Shown: positions 41,464 to 52,500, counted from the stretch's first letter. The stretch: 64,000 bases of DNA from Pelagibacteraceae bacterium (GCA_002717485.1 PBDW01000016.1:1-64000), one strand, 5' to 3'. Notes: a model not told the origin generated them from the letters alone. A program made the numbers and translations.

Positions 41464-42528
41464 TTAGCCACTTTTAAACAAGTGGCAAAGATTTGAAGGA
41501 AACCCGATTTTTACAATATCACCTACTTTTATATCGGTATCACCTTCTGTAGCGACAACTAGTGGTTCATTATCTTTCTCAAAATATAAATAAGTACCTG
41601 ATCCAAGTTTTTCAATAACAAATACTTTACCTTCCCAAACTGCATCATTATTTTGATTAATTGTAAGATGTTCAGGTCTAACTCCCAAAGTAACCTTATC
41701 CCCACTTTGAAAGGATTCTGATTCATTTTGAACTACTATTCTTCCAGAACCCATAATTTCAACTTCAATATTATTACTATTTGCACTTAATACACTTGTT
41801 TTAATAAAATTCATTTTCGGGGATCCAATAAATCCAGCAACAAATAAGTTTCTTGGAGTGTTATATAAGTCTAACGGGGATCCTTCTTGTGAAACCTGGC
41901 CCTCGTTTAAAACAACTATGTTATCTGCCAATGTCATCGCTTCTATTTGATCATGGGTTACATATACCATTGTTGCATTTAATTCATCATGAAGTCTGGC
42001 TAATTCGACACGCATTTGAACTCTAAGTGCGGCATCTAAATTTGACAAAGGTTCATCAAACAAAAAAACTTTCGGTTTTCTGGTTATAGCTCTTCCAATT
42101 GCTACACGCTGTCTTTGACCTCCAGACAATTGTTTTGGTTTACGTTTTAAATAGTCTTCAATTTGTAGAATTTTTGCAACCTCTTGAACTCTTTCGCTTA
42201 TCTCATCCTTTGGTCTTTTTTCTAATTTTAGGCCAAAGGCCATATTATCAAAAACTGTCATATGTGGATATAGAGCGTAGGACTGAAACACCATAGCAAT
42301 ATTTCTTTCCTTTGGCGGAAGATCATTTACAACCTTGCCGTCAATCGAAATAGTTCCTGAATTTATATTTTCTAATCCAGCTATCATTCTTAGCATAGTG
42401 GATTTACCACAACCACTAGGACCTACAAGAACAGTAAAAGACTGGCTTTTAATATCTAGTGAAACATCGTTTATAACGTGATTTTCACCAAAAAATTTAT
42501 TTACTTTATCTATTTTAATATCTGCCAC
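41464..42528 (-). CDS. Sugar ABC transporter ATP-binding protein, MalK/UgpC/MsmX type
   Basis: This 354-residue ATPase powers a carbohydrate or glycerol-phosphate importer. Motifs: Walker A GPSGCGKST (36-44), Q-loop FQSYALYPHM, signature LSGGQ (134-138), Walker B VFLFDEP (154-160) and H-loop YVTHDQ. The C-terminal regulatory OB-type domain (LGVRPEHLTI and on) marks the MalK/UgpC group. No permease or binding protein lies next to it, so it may serve several importers, as MsmX does. Nearness to gal genes suggests, but does not prove, galactoside uptake. Confidence 0.9.
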   Translation of the reverse strand: MADIKIDKVNKFFGENHVINDVSLDIKSQSFTVLVGPSGCGKSTMLRMIAGLENINSGTISIDGKVVNDLPPKERNIAMVFQSYALYPHMTVFDNMAFGLKLEKRPKDEISERVQEVAKILQIEDYLKRKPKQLSGGQRQRVAIGRAITRKPKVFLFDEPLSNLDAALRVQMRVELARLHDELNATMVYVTHDQIEAMTLADNIVVLNEGQVSQEGSPLDLYNTPRNLFVAGFIGSPKMNFIKTSVLSANSNNIEVEIMGSGRIVVQNESESFQSGDKVTLGVRPEHLTINQNNDAVWEGKVFVIEKLGSGTYLYFEKDNEPLVVATEGDTDIKVGDIVKIGFPSNLCHLFKSG

Positions 42529-42645
42529 TTCATCCTCATTAGAGCGATCTTACAAGTTAAAGATTTATACCACACCTATAGATTTATAAAATCTATAAAA
42601 TCGGATTTTATAAAATAATATGTATTAAAAAGACTACTCAATATT

Positions 42646-42722
42646 TGGTGGGCCCGCCTGGATTCGAACCAGGGACCACGCCGTTATGAGCGGCGCGCTC
42701 TAACCAACTGAGCTACAGGCCC
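42646..42722 (-). tRNA. tRNA with CAT anticodon, probably tRNA-Ile2
   Basis: On the minus strand a 77-base cloverleaf starts GGGCCTG and ends with an encoded CCA. The D arm has TAGCTCAGTTGGTTAGAGC, the anticodon stem CGCCG/CGGCG encloses CTCATAA, and the T arm is CCTGG-TTCGAAT-CCAGG. Anticodon CAT means elongator Met or Ile2 (C34 changed to lysidine by TilS). The acceptor stem has C4-G69 and C5-G68, known TilS determinants in E. coli, which favours Ile2. It occupies the middle of the 324-base gap 42529-42852; I see nothing else there. Confidence 0.93.
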
Positions 42723-42852
42723 AAGCATTAGGAATGTAAATGCTAAAAATTTACTATATCTATTTTATATTATTGTATAGCAAAAAAATAAGGTATTTAT
42801 TAATTATTTATTTAAAATTATATTTAGTTGTGCAAATAAAAATTTTAAAAAT

Positions 42853-43713
42853 CTATATATTAATTTTTTGTTTTAGTATATTTCCTTGAATATCAACTGT
42901 CATTAAGTCCTCGCCTACTATTATCTTCTTTTTATAATCTTTTGAAATATTCTGAATTAGTAGTTTTTTATCAAAATCAGGGGGAACAAAATGTGTTAAA
43001 ATAAGACTTCCTGCATTAACCTTTTTTGCTATTTTTCCTACTTCATTAGAAAGTGTATGGTATGACTTTACGTTATTAATAGTTTCTAAGCTTCTCATTC
43101 CATGTATTGGCTTAATTTCATAATCAATAAAAACCTCATGGAGTAGTAAGTCGGTATTCATTCCAAATTTTTCAAGGTTATCACAAGGTTTGGTATCTCC
43201 GCTTATAGTAATTTTTTTTCCTTTATTCTTAAAGTTATAACCAAAAGCATAGTTTATAGGCCTATGATCTACTTTAAAGAACTCGACTTCAATATCCCCT
43301 ATATTTATTTTTCCATCTTCATTAATTTCTGTAATATCTAAATTAAATGCTTCAATTGAATTTCTTTTTTCGTAATTTATCCTCATTTGTCTTTCTTCAT
43401 TCCAAAGAGACATAAATGAATTTAAAAAATTTTTAGTTCCAATGGGTCCAATAATTTTCCATTTATCTTTTCTGTACTGATGCCAGCTTGAAATAATTAG
43501 TTGGTAAAAATCTATAACGTGGTCTGAATGAAGATGTGTCAAGAGAAGATAGTCAATATCTGTACCATTTTTCCCAACTTGAAGCATTCTTTGAGTAATC
43601 CCCGATCCACAATCAATAAGGATCGTTGTATTTTCACTTTGGATTAACTGAGAAGGACCATATCTTATTGCGTTAACCGAAGGACAACCGGTTCCTAACA
43701 AAGTTAGTATCAT
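42853..43713 (-). CDS. MBL-fold metal-dependent hydrolase, RNase Z/arylsulfatase-like
   Basis: This 286-residue metallo-beta-lactamase fold protein has the HLHSDH metal motif at residues 60-65 inside LLLTHLHSDHVIDF, a GSGITQRM substrate loop before it, TISGDTKPCDNL (metal-bridging Asp) in the middle, and the C-terminal LILTHFVPP. The layout with LLGTGCP at the N-terminus matches the RNase Z/AtsA/phosphodiesterase subfamily. Missing the RNase Z exosite arm, it is more likely a small-molecule hydrolase; the substrate is unknown. It overlaps rpoD by one base and is probably co-transcribed with it. Confidence 0.82.
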   Translation of the reverse strand: MILTLLGTGCPSVNAIRYGPSQLIQSENTTILIDCGSGITQRMLQVGKNGTDIDYLLLTHLHSDHVIDFYQLIISSWHQYRKDKWKIIGPIGTKNFLNSFMSLWNEERQMRINYEKRNSIEAFNLDITEINEDGKINIGDIEVEFFKVDHRPINYAFGYNFKNKGKKITISGDTKPCDNLEKFGMNTDLLLHEVFIDYEIKPIHGMRSLETINNVKSYHTLSNEVGKIAKKVNAGSLILTHFVPPDFDKKLLIQNISKDYKKKIIVGEDLMTVDIQGNILKQKINI

Positions 43714-45998
43714 TAATTATCTAAAAAAGTTTTGAGTTTTCTTGCTCTTGTTGGATGTTTTAATTTCCTTAGTGCCTTTGCTTCAATCTGACGTATTCTC
43801 TCTCTCGTTACGCTAAATTGTTGACCAACCTCTTCAAGTGTGTGGTCGCTATTCATTCCGATACCAAAACGCATTCTTAACACTCTTTCTTCTCTGGGAG
43901 TAAGTGAAGATAGAATTCTTGTAGTAGTTTCCCTTAAAGAACTTTTCACTGCAGCATCAATTGGAACAACAACACTTTTATCTTCGATAAAATCACCAAG
44001 AGAACTATCTTCTTCGTCTCCAACTGGAGTTTCTAAACTTATTGGTTCTTTTGCTATTTTAAGAACTTTACGAACTTTTTCTAGAGGCATATGCAATCTT
44101 TTTGCCAATTCATCTGGTGTTGGCTCTCTGCCAATCTCATGAAGAATTTGCCTAGACGTTCTTACAATCTTATTTATCGTTTCAATCATATGAACAGGTA
44201 TGCGAATAGTTCGAGCCTGATCGGCAATTGAGCGTGTAATTGCCTGCCTAATCCACCATGTTGCATATGTAGAAAATTTATACCCTCTTCTATATTCAAA
44301 CTTATCCACTGCTTTCATCAATCCAATATTACCTTCCTGGATCAAGTCTAGAAATTGAAGACCTCTATTGGTATATTTTTTTGCAATAGATATAACTAAT
44401 CTTAAGTTTGCTTCTACCATTTCCTTTTTTGCCCTACTTGCTGCTCTTTCCCCCTGTTGGACTGTGCCTACAATTCTTCTAAATTCAGTTACTGATATTT
44501 CTGCAGCTTTTTCTATTTCCTTGATATCAACAAATATTTTTTTAACTATAATGTCGTTTTTGCTATAAAAAATATTCCAATTTTTATCTTTAAATTTTTC
44601 TAAAGAAGATAACCATTTTTCATCTCCTTCATTGCCTAAATAATTTGCTATAAACTCTTCCCGTTTTATACCGCTATCATTTGCAAGTCTTAATAGTTTC
44701 CCTTCACGCATTAGTAACTTTTTATTCAATTCGTATAAATGATCCATTAACGCTTCGATAGTTGGTGAATTTAGATGTACCCCCTTCATCAATTCAATCA
44801 TTTCACGCTGGATTTTCTTATATTTTCTTTCAGCAGAGCGGTATTTTTTTTCGTTTGATTCAATATTGATTTTTTGTAACTCCAATTGAGATTTTTGAAG
44901 TTTTTTGAAAGTTTTTGCAATATCATCAAAGTCCTTAAGAACGGCGGGTTTTAGTTTTTCCTCCATTGCTGCAAGAGAAACATTTAAATTATTTAACTCC
45001 TCATCCTCTTCATTATCCTGGTTTTCTTCTTCATTAACATCTTCATCATTTTTTTTAATGACTTCTTCTTTTTTGGCTTCTTTTCCTGATTCAATAATAC
45101 TTATTGGATCGTTGATATTATTAGCACTAAAATCAGAAACATCATAAGTTGCTTCAAGATCAACTATATCTCTTAATAACATTGTCCCATCTTTAATTGA
45201 GTCTTTCCAGCTAATAATTGATCTGATTGTTAAAGGGCTTTCGCAAATAGCGCCAATCATCATTTCTCTACCAGCTTCTATTCTCTTTGCTATAGCAATT
45301 TCTCCTTCACGACTAAGCAGATCCACACCACCCATATCGCGCAAATATAATCTTACTGGATCATTCGTTTTTCCAACTTCTGATTTTTTGTCCGCACCAA
45401 GACTATCTGAAACCAAAGAATTATCAAAATCTTCTACATCCGCAGCGTGTTCTTCTTTTTTATTTACGACAGAAATTTCGAGTTTAATAATTTGTTGTTT
45501 TATTTCTTCAATTTTTTCTGGAGTTCTAATTTTCTTGGGTATTATTTTTTCTATTTCTTTGTTAAGTACATAACCTTCTTTTTTACCCTTGCTTAATAAA
45601 TCATTTAGTGATTTTTTAACTCTTTCTTCTAATATTTCTCTTTTTTTTCTTTCTAATTCTAACTTTTTAAACTCTCTTAATTTTATTCTTTCTTTTCTTT
45701 TTTTTACAATTTCTAGCTGCTTTCTTTTCTTAACTTTTTCAGCAAGTTTTCTTCTTTTGATGCGTTCTGCAAGTTTTCTTTTCTTGATTTTTTCAGCAAG
45801 TTTTCTTCTTTTGATGCGTTCAGCAAGCTTTTTTTTCTTAAGCTTCTCTGCTAGTTTTTTTCTTTTAATACGTTTTGTGTGTTTCTTTTTTTTCTTAATT
45901 TCTGACAGACTTCTTTTGTTTGCTTTAGTTACAAATCTTTTTTTATTTTTATTTTTTTTAGTTTTTTGTTTATTTTTCTTTTTCTTTCTTAACACCAT
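43713..45998 (-). CDS. rpoD: Housekeeping sigma factor RpoD (sigma-70) with basic repeat N-terminus
   Basis: RpoD directs RNA polymerase to housekeeping promoters. The 761-residue protein has region 1.1-like sequence near residues 125-170 ([18 protein letters not shown]), region 1.2 [16 protein letters not shown], a non-conserved acidic insert, regions 2.1-2.4 ([17 protein letters not shown] to [13 protein letters not shown]), region 3, and region 4 with [13 protein letters not shown] and [18 protein letters not shown]. The odd part is residues 1-125, almost all Lys, Arg, Leu, Ala and Glu, with nonapeptide repeats at 48-101. The start is supported by AAGGGG about 6 bases upstream. It follows dnaG by 14 bases. 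Confidence 0.95.
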   Translation of the reverse strand: MVLRKKKKNKQKTKKNKNKKRFVTKANKRSLSEIKKKKKHTKRIKRKKLAEKLKKKKLAERIKRRKLAEKIKKRKLAERIKRRKLAEKVKKRKQLEIVKKRKERIKLREFKKLELERKKREILEERVKKSLNDLLSKGKKEGYVLNKEIEKIIPKKIRTPEKIEEIKQQIIKLEISVVNKKEEHAADVEDFDNSLVSDSLGADKKSEVGKTNDPVRLYLRDMGGVDLLSREGEIAIAKRIEAGREMMIGAICESPLTIRSIISWKDSIKDGTMLLRDIVDLEATYDVSDFSANNINDPISIIESGKEAKKEEVIKKNDEDVNEEENQDNEEDEELNNLNVSLAAMEEKLKPAVLKDFDDIAKTFKKLQKSQLELQKINIESNEKKYRSAERKYKKIQREMIELMKGVHLNSPTIEALMDHLYELNKKLLMREGKLLRLANDSGIKREEFIANYLGNEGDEKWLSSLEKFKDKNWNIFYSKNDIIVKKIFVDIKEIEKAAEISVTEFRRIVGTVQQGERAASRAKKEMVEANLRLVISIAKKYTNRGLQFLDLIQEGNIGLMKAVDKFEYRRGYKFSTYATWWIRQAITRSIADQARTIRIPVHMIETINKIVRTSRQILHEIGREPTPDELAKRLHMPLEKVRKVLKIAKEPISLETPVGDEEDSSLGDFIEDKSVVVPIDAAVKSSLRETTTRILSSLTPREERVLRMRFGIGMNSDHTLEEVGQQFSVTRERIRQIEAKALRKLKHPTRARKLKTFLDN
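45696..45857 (-). repeat. Six tandem 27-bp units in the rpoD 5' region
   Basis: These bases encode RpoD residues 48-101 as six consecutive 9-residue units of the pattern KLAE(K/R)(I/L/V)K(K/R)(K/R). Five units are close copies and the sixth (KQLEIVKKR) is degenerate. Units alternate ERIKRR and EKIKKR, giving a 54-base higher-order period, which suggests growth by duplication of a two-unit block. The encoded segment is predicted to be a single charged alpha helix or coiled coil. Confidence 0.85.
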
Positions 45999-46012
45999 TC
46001 AAACCCCTTAAG

Positions 46013-47767
46013 TTATACATCAATCTTATCTATATAATCATAACTTAGATTTTTAAATTCGTTCCACTTTAACGCTGAAGAATCTGACTTAAACTCTTTA
46101 AGGCTTTTATCTATTTTTAAAGAATTTGAAAGCCTAGTCTCAATAATTTTGATAGATTCTTTAATATAATTTAGGACATCTTTTGACTCGCAGTTGGGTG
46201 ATGAATAAGGAAAAAGCTGGTAAATCTCAATATTTAGAGACTTACTGATAGTTTTTAATATATTTTTATCCTCAATTGTACCTATAAGTGTCTTTGGGTC
46301 CATATCCATATTTTTTTCCTTTGAAATCTCTGAGAAGCATTTTGATATGTCAAAATCCTTAAAATCAAATTTTATTAAATCTTCAATTAAGTCAGGTCTT
46401 ATTGATGGATGGTTTATAAAACCAGCCAAAAAAGATAAATATTCTTTTTTTTCAAGACTGCTAATCTGATTCTCAAATTTAAAGTTATTTTTTCCAACTT
46501 TACTTATATTTTTATTAAAAAAATAAAACAGTTTATTTCTAAAATCCTTTTTATAAAAAAACTTAACTTTCTTATCATCAATAAGATTGGTTATATCGTC
46601 AAAATATTTATCAAAAACAATTTTTTGATCAGGGGTTTCGTATACGAAAGACATTTTTGCATAATCAAATATGAAGTTTGACAAATCTTTGGTTCTTTTA
46701 AAGAATGTGCTTGCCTCACTTTTGTTTGTAGAATTTATAAAACTATCTGGATCATGATCGTCAGGTAATTCTAAAAATTTTAAAGAGTAACTCGGTTTTA
46801 AATGTTTTAATGCTAGTAGTGCTGCCTTAATTGATGCTTTTTTGCCCGCTTTATCTCCATCAAAAATTAAAGTAGGTAATTTGCAAACCTTCCATACCAA
46901 CATTAATTGCTCATATGTAATAGAAGTTCCTAAGGGGGCAACTACACTTTTTATTCCTTTATCAAATAAAGATATAACATCCATATAACCTTCTGAAACT
47001 AGAATATTTTGTTTTTTTCTTGCAATTGATTTTGCCTTATGAAAGTTAAATAGTATTCTACCCTTTTTAAAAATTTCACTTTCGGGTGAGTTTAGATATT
47101 TTGGCTCTCTTCCATCAAGAGATCTTGCCCCAAAACCAACTATTTTAGAATCATAATCATAAATTGGGAATATTAACCTTTTATAAAAAAAATTTCTTAT
47201 TTTTCCATCTTCATTTTTCTTAAATAAATTACTTTCAATTAAATCTTTTTCTGTGTATGCTTTTTCTAAAAGATATTGATATAAATTTATGTTCTTGTTT
47301 TCAGTATAACCTAATTTAAATTCTATTATTGTATCTTTCGATATTTTTCTATCTTTTAAATATTTGAAACTTATATTATTTTCATCTAATAATAAATTAT
47401 TGTGGTACCAACTTGATGCAGATTCTAGAATTTCATATTTTCTATATATTTTAAAGTTATCTTTATTTTGACTTCTAATATCAATGTTGACACCTGCTTT
47501 TTTGCCAAGCTCAATTACTGCATCTTTAAATGAATAATTTAAATAGTCAGTATAAAATGAAAATGTATCCCCCTTAGCACCACATCCAAAGCAGTAATAA
47601 GAAGATGTATCATCATTTATTTTCATTGAGGGGGTTTTTTCATTATGGAAAAAACATAAACACCATAAATCATTCCCTTTTGAAATTAAATTTATATGCT
47701 TGGACAACTCATCACTTAATTTGATTCTTTGTTTAATTAGATCAATTTGATTTCTAAATGAATCCAT
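46013..47767 (-). CDS. dnaG: DNA primase DnaG
   Basis: DnaG makes RNA primers for replication. The 584-residue protein has the N-terminal CHC2-type zinc finger with Cys38, His41, Cys59 and Cys62 (CFFHNEKTPS and YYCFGCGAKGD). The catalytic core follows with FPIYDYDSKIVGFGARSL, the TOPRIM motifs VSEGYMDVISLF and TLIFDGDKAG, and DDHDPDSFI. A helical C-terminal domain for DnaB binding completes it. It sits 2 bases after yqeY and 14 bases before rpoD, the conserved alphaproteobacterial arrangement. Confidence 0.95.
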   Translation of the reverse strand: MDSFRNQIDLIKQRIKLSDELSKHINLISKGNDLWCLCFFHNEKTPSMKINDDTSSYYCFGCGAKGDTFSFYTDYLNYSFKDAVIELGKKAGVNIDIRSQNKDNFKIYRKYEILESASSWYHNNLLLDENNISFKYLKDRKISKDTIIEFKLGYTENKNINLYQYLLEKAYTEKDLIESNLFKKNEDGKIRNFFYKRLIFPIYDYDSKIVGFGARSLDGREPKYLNSPESEIFKKGRILFNFHKAKSIARKKQNILVSEGYMDVISLFDKGIKSVVAPLGTSITYEQLMLVWKVCKLPTLIFDGDKAGKKASIKAALLALKHLKPSYSLKFLELPDDHDPDSFINSTNKSEASTFFKRTKDLSNFIFDYAKMSFVYETPDQKIVFDKYFDDITNLIDDKKVKFFYKKDFRNKLFYFFNKNISKVGKNNFKFENQISSLEKKEYLSFLAGFINHPSIRPDLIEDLIKFDFKDFDISKCFSEISKEKNMDMDPKTLIGTIEDKNILKTISKSLNIEIYQLFPYSSPNCESKDVLNYIKESIKIIETRLSNSLKIDKSLKEFKSDSSALKWNEFKNLSYDYIDKIDV

Positions 47768-47769
47768 AT

Positions 47770-48231
47770 TTATTTTAAGAATTCTTTAGCTATTTTTCCC
47801 GCAATAGAAAAATCTAGTTTTCCAGAAAATTGTTTTCTTAATTCAGCCATTAATTTCCCCATTTCCTTTATTGAAGACAGGTTTAAATCTTTTATAACTT
47901 TTTCAACTTGCTTTTTAGTCTCAGCTTCACTCATTTGTTCAGGTAAAAAAAGTTGGATTATTTCAATTTCTTTTAGTTCAGAATTTACTAAATTTTGCCT
48001 ATTTCCTTTTTTAAACATTTCAATGGACTCTTTTCTTTGTTTTATTAAAGTCTGCAAAAGTGAGATAATGCCCTGATCTGACAATAATTTTGAAGCATCA
48101 CCATCTCTTTCTAAAATATCCTTGTCCTTAATTGCTGATTTTATAAGCCTTAGGGTTTTTATGCTAATTTCATCCTTAGCCTTTAGTGCGTCTATATACT
48201 TTTCTTCAATTTTTGTCCTTAAATTGCTCAT
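47770..48231 (-). CDS. yqeY: GatB/YqeY domain protein
   Basis: This 153-residue all-helical protein matches the YqeY family, related to the C-terminal tRNA-binding domain of the amidotransferase subunit GatB. Landmarks are LRTKIEEKYIDALKAKDEISIKTLRLIKSAIKDKDI, IISLLQTLIKQRKESIEMF, EIEIIQLFLPEQMSEAE and MGKLMAELRKQFSGKLDFSIAGKIAKEFL. Its role is not settled; it may help amidotransferase or tRNA handling. It is the first gene of the yqeY-dnaG-rpoD-MBL run and diverges from carA across 158 bases. Confidence 0.9.
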   Translation of the reverse strand: MSNLRTKIEEKYIDALKAKDEISIKTLRLIKSAIKDKDILERDGDASKLLSDQGIISLLQTLIKQRKESIEMFKKGNRQNLVNSELKEIEIIQLFLPEQMSEAETKKQVEKVIKDLNLSSIKEMGKLMAELRKQFSGKLDFSIAGKIAKEFLK

Positions 48232-48289
48232 CTAACACCTTACTCAATATTTGTTCATATACTTTTATCGAATCGAAAAAAATTCATAT

Positions 48290-48337
48290 TATAGTCATAT
48301 ATTCATAAATTAGTAAAATAACTACGTAATGACTATA
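48290..48337. repeat. Inverted repeat between yqeY and carA
   Basis: TATAGTCAT at 48290-48298 and its exact reverse complement ATGACTATA at 48329-48337 are separated by 30 bases. They lie in the 158-base gap between the divergent yqeY and carA genes. The spacing would let two sites face the two promoters, or form a stem in RNA. In such AT-rich DNA a chance 9-base match is possible. Confidence 0.4.
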
Positions 48338-48389
48338 TTTTATAAAAAAAATAATAGAGTATTATCTCTGCGCCTAATTATGGCAATTT

Positions 48390-49583
48390 ATGAATAAAAG
48401 TAAAGATTTTGCTAGAAAAAAAACTACCTATTCAGCAGCGCTAATCCTTGAAGATGGCAAAATATTCTGGGGACAAAGTCTCGGTTTAGACAAAACTGTA
48501 ATTGCTGAATTGTGCTTTAATACTTCAATGACCGGCTATCAAGAAATTTTAACAGATCCTTCATATGCTAAGCAAATCATCACATTTACATTTCCCCACA
48601 TTGGGATTGTAGGAACAAATGATAATGATAAGGAATCATCTAAACCTTTTGCATATGGATGTGTACTTTCACAGGAAATAAATAACCCTTCTAACTGGAG
48701 ATCAAAACAGAAGTTAAGTAATTGGTTAATAAAATATAACATTCCTTGTATTACTAATGTTGATACAAGACAGCTAACAAAAATATTATCAAATAAGGGG
48801 GCCTTAAAAGCAGCATTAATTAATTATAAAAAAGGAAAAATTAATATTAGTAAAATAAAAAAATTAGTCAATAAATGGAACGGATTAGATAATATGGATT
48901 TAGCTAGCGTGGTTTCAACAAAAAAACCTTACAAAAGTATGTTAGGAAAGTGGGATGATGAAAATAATAAATATTTAATCTTAAAAAATAGAAACAATCT
49001 CCCAAAAATAGTATGCATTGACTATGGAACAAAAAGAAATATTTCTCGTTCTTTAGTTAGTAGAAACTTAGATATTACAATATTGCCAGCTCTAACATCT
49101 TATGAGGATATTATTAGTCATCATCCAAATGGAATTTTTTTATCAAATGGACCTGGTGATCCTAAAGCAACAGGAAAGTATGCTGTAAACATAATAAAAA
49201 AATTAATATTTTCAAAAATTCCAATATTTGGAATTTGTTTAGGACATCAAATTATATGCTTAGCGCTTGGGGCAAAAACTAAAAAAATGTATTTAGGGCA
49301 TAGGGGAGCAAATCATCCAGTAAAAAATTTATTTACTAATAAAGTGGAAATCACAACCCAAAATCATGGATTTGAAGTTATTAGAAATACATTGCCAAAA
49401 GAAGTTGTAGAAACTCATGTATCGCTCTTCGATAATACTAATGAAGGAATAAAGCACCTTAAGTTGCCAGTTTTTAGCGTTCAATATCATCCAGAAGCAA
49501 GTCCTGGACCGAATGATAGTCAATATTTATTTGATCAATTTTATAAAAATGTACAAAAATATGCCCAAAAGAAAAGACATTAA
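48390..49583 (+). CDS. carA: Carbamoyl-phosphate synthase small subunit
   Basis: CarA hydrolyses glutamine and sends ammonia to CarB for carbamoyl phosphate, a precursor of arginine and pyrimidines. The 397-residue protein has the N-terminal CPSase domain ([32 protein letters not shown]) and a class I glutaminase domain with [10 protein letters not shown] and nucleophile Cys283 in [22 protein letters not shown] carries the catalytic His and Glu. It overlaps carB by 23 bases. Confidence 0.96.
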   Translation: MNKSKDFARKKTTYSAALILEDGKIFWGQSLGLDKTVIAELCFNTSMTGYQEILTDPSYAKQIITFTFPHIGIVGTNDNDKESSKPFAYGCVLSQEINNPSNWRSKQKLSNWLIKYNIPCITNVDTRQLTKILSNKGALKAALINYKKGKINISKIKKLVNKWNGLDNMDLASVVSTKKPYKSMLGKWDDENNKYLILKNRNNLPKIVCIDYGTKRNISRSLVSRNLDITILPALTSYEDIISHHPNGIFLSNGPGDPKATGKYAVNIIKKLIFSKIPIFGICLGHQIICLALGAKTKKMYLGHRGANHPVKNLFTNKVEITTQNHGFEVIRNTLPKEVVETHVSLFDNTNEGIKHLKLPVFSVQYHPEASPGPNDSQYLFDQFYKNVQKYAQKKRH

Positions 49584-52500
49584 AAAAATATTAATTATTG
49601 GCGCAGGGCCAATCGTAATAGGTCAGGCTTGTGAGTTTGATTATTCAGGAGCACAGGCGTGCAAGGCTTTGAGGGAAGAAGGTTATAAAGTTATTTTAGT
49701 TAATTCAAATCCCGCTACAATTATGACGGATCCGGATATAGCAGATAAAACTTATGTGGAACCAATAACTGCAGAATTTATTAAAAAAATAATTAAAATT
49801 GAAAGACCTGATGCATTGCTGCCCACTATGGGTGGACAAACCGGAATAAACGTAGCAATTGAGTTGCACAAACTTGGAATTCTTCATGAGTTTAAAGTTG
49901 AAATGATAGGAGCAAAACCAAAATCAATTGAACTAGCTGAAAACAGAAAGCTTTTTAATAAAGCAATGGGAGAAATAAATCTAAAATCACCAAAAAGTAA
50001 AATGGTCAGCAATATAACAAACGCACTAAAGGTAAAAAAAATGTTCGGTCTGCCGCTTGTTATCAGGCCTAGTTTTACACTGGGAGGTACTGGTGGTGGA
50101 GTGGCTTATAACCATAATGAATTTTTAGAGCTTTGTAAAAGAGGTATAAATGCAAGTCCATCAAATCAAATACTTATTGAAAAATCTGTTGCGGGATGGA
50201 AAGAGTATGAGATGGAAGTAGTAAGAGATAAGGAAGATAATTGTATAATTGTTTGTTCAATAGAGAACGTAGATCCAATGGGCATACATACTGGAGATAG
50301 CATAACTGTCGCACCAGCATTAACTCTAACTGACAAAGAATATCAATTTTTAAGAACTGCCAGTATAAATGTTTTAAGAAAAATTGGTGTTGATACCGGT
50401 GGCTCAAACGTTCAATTCGCTGTAAATCCTAAAAATGGTGAAGTTAATATTATTGAAATGAATCCAAGAGTGAGCAGGTCATCAGCACTCGCATCTAAGG
50501 CGACTGGGTTTCCCATAGCAAAAATTGCGGCTAAATTAGCGGTTGGATTTACACTTAATGAATTAAAAAATGATATAACTAAGACTACACCGGCAAGCTT
50601 TGAGCCATCAATAGATTATATTGTTACTAAAATTCCAAGATTTACTTTTGAAAAATTTACTGGAAGCAGTTCTAACCTTACAACTTCTATGAAATCAGTT
50701 GGTGAAGCAATGAGTATTGGAAGAAATTTTAGAGAATCTTTACAAAAAGGTTTTTCTTCTTTGGAGTACGGTTTTATTGGATTAGATTCCCCTAGCGATC
50801 TAAAATTAAATAGAAAAGAAATTTTAAAAAAACTTAAGATTCAATCTTCACAAAATCTACTTACTATAGGTGAAGCAATAAGGTTAAGGGTAGATAATAA
50901 ATTAATAAATAAAATTAGTAAATATGATTTATGGTTTATAAATCAAATAAATAATATTATTTCAATTGAAAAAAAGATTTTAAAAAATAAAAATTTAAAT
51001 AAAGAAGATATATTATATTTTAAAAAAAATGGATTTTCAGATAAGAAAATATCACAACTAACAAATAAATCTGAAATCCAAATAAGAAAGTTGAGACAAA
51101 AACTTGGAATTAGACCCGTCTATCGACTTATAGACACATGTGCTGGTGAATTTCCTTCAAAAACACCTTATCTTTATTCAACTTACGATTATAATGACGA
51201 TAATCCTAGGTTTTGTGAATCAAGTCCCACAAAAAATAAAAAAATAATAATATTGGGTGGTGGCCCTAATCGAATAGGGCAAGGTATTGAGTTCGATTAT
51301 TGTTGTGTTCATGCAGCTTACGCAATTAAAGAACTTGGAATTGAGACGATAATGGTAAATTGCAATCCAGAGACTGTTTCAACAGATTATGACACATCAG
51401 ATAGATTATATTTTGAACCTGTGACTACAGAAAGCATAGTTGAAATTTACAATCGTGAATCTGAAAGGGGTAAAATTCTGGGGGTAATAGTTCAATTTGG
51501 TGGACAAACACCGCTTAAAATTGCGAATGAATTAATAAAAGAAAATATAAAAATAATAGGCACGTCAAACGAATCAATTAATTTAGCAGAAGATAGAAAT
51601 AGTTTTACAAAACTTCTTAATTTTTTAAAAATACAACAACCTAGAAACGGGGTTGCAAAAAATATAAATCAAGCAAAAAAAATTGCTGAAAAAATTTCCT
51701 ATCCCGTACTTATAAGGCCCTCATATGTACTGGGGGGAAGGGCAATGGAAATTGTATATGATGAGAGATCTTTAAAGGAAGTTACAATTAATGCTATTAA
51801 AGTATCTGAGAATAATCCAATTTTAATTGATCAATTTTTAGAGAATGCAAAAGAAATTGATGTAGATCTTATTCGTGATAACTTTGGAAATATTTTTATC
51901 GCAGGGATAATGGAACATATAGAAGAAGCAGGTATACATTCTGGAGATAGTACGTGTTCCTTGCCACCATATTCATTGAATGATGATATAATTGAAAAAA
52001 TTAAGTTATGGGTTACTAAAATTGCACATCAATTAAAAGTTGTAGGTCTTATGAACTGCCAATTAGCATTAAAATATGAAAGAACAATATTAGAAAAAAA
52101 AGATAATTTATACATCCTAGAAGTAAATCCAAGGGCTAGCAGAACAGTTCCATTCGTAGCAAAAGCTACTGGAATTCCCATAGCTAAAATTGCAGCAAAA
52201 GTTATGGCCGGAGAATCTCTTAAAAAACTTATTGTAAAATACAGTAAAAAAGAAACTTTAAATTTTAGTGTAAAGGCACCAGTTTTTCCCTTTAATAAAT
52301 TTGACAGATCTGATTTAATTTTAGGACCTGAAATGAAGTCAACAGGAGAAGTTATGGGTATGGACATAAGCTTTCTTAGCGCATTTGCAAAAAGTCAAAT
52401 TGCTGCAGGAATAAATCTTCCTAAACAAGGTAATGTTTTTTTATCTGTTAAAGATAAAGATAAGTATGAGCTGATACCTATCGCAACAAAATTAATTAAA

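Noticed and set aside
45696-45857. Mobile or satellite repeat
   Set aside because: The 27-base period keeps the reading frame and encodes a regular nonapeptide in rpoD, so it is a coding repeat.
45589-46011. 140-residue plus-strand frame opposite the rpoD N-terminus
   Set aside because: It is the antisense of the Lys/Arg repeats, giving a Phe/Leu/Ser-rich pseudo-membrane protein; no ribosome site or family match.
49513-49560. Extended N-terminus for carB
   Set aside because: The added 16 residues are non-conserved and lie in carA; the MPKRKDIKK start at 49561 is the family start.
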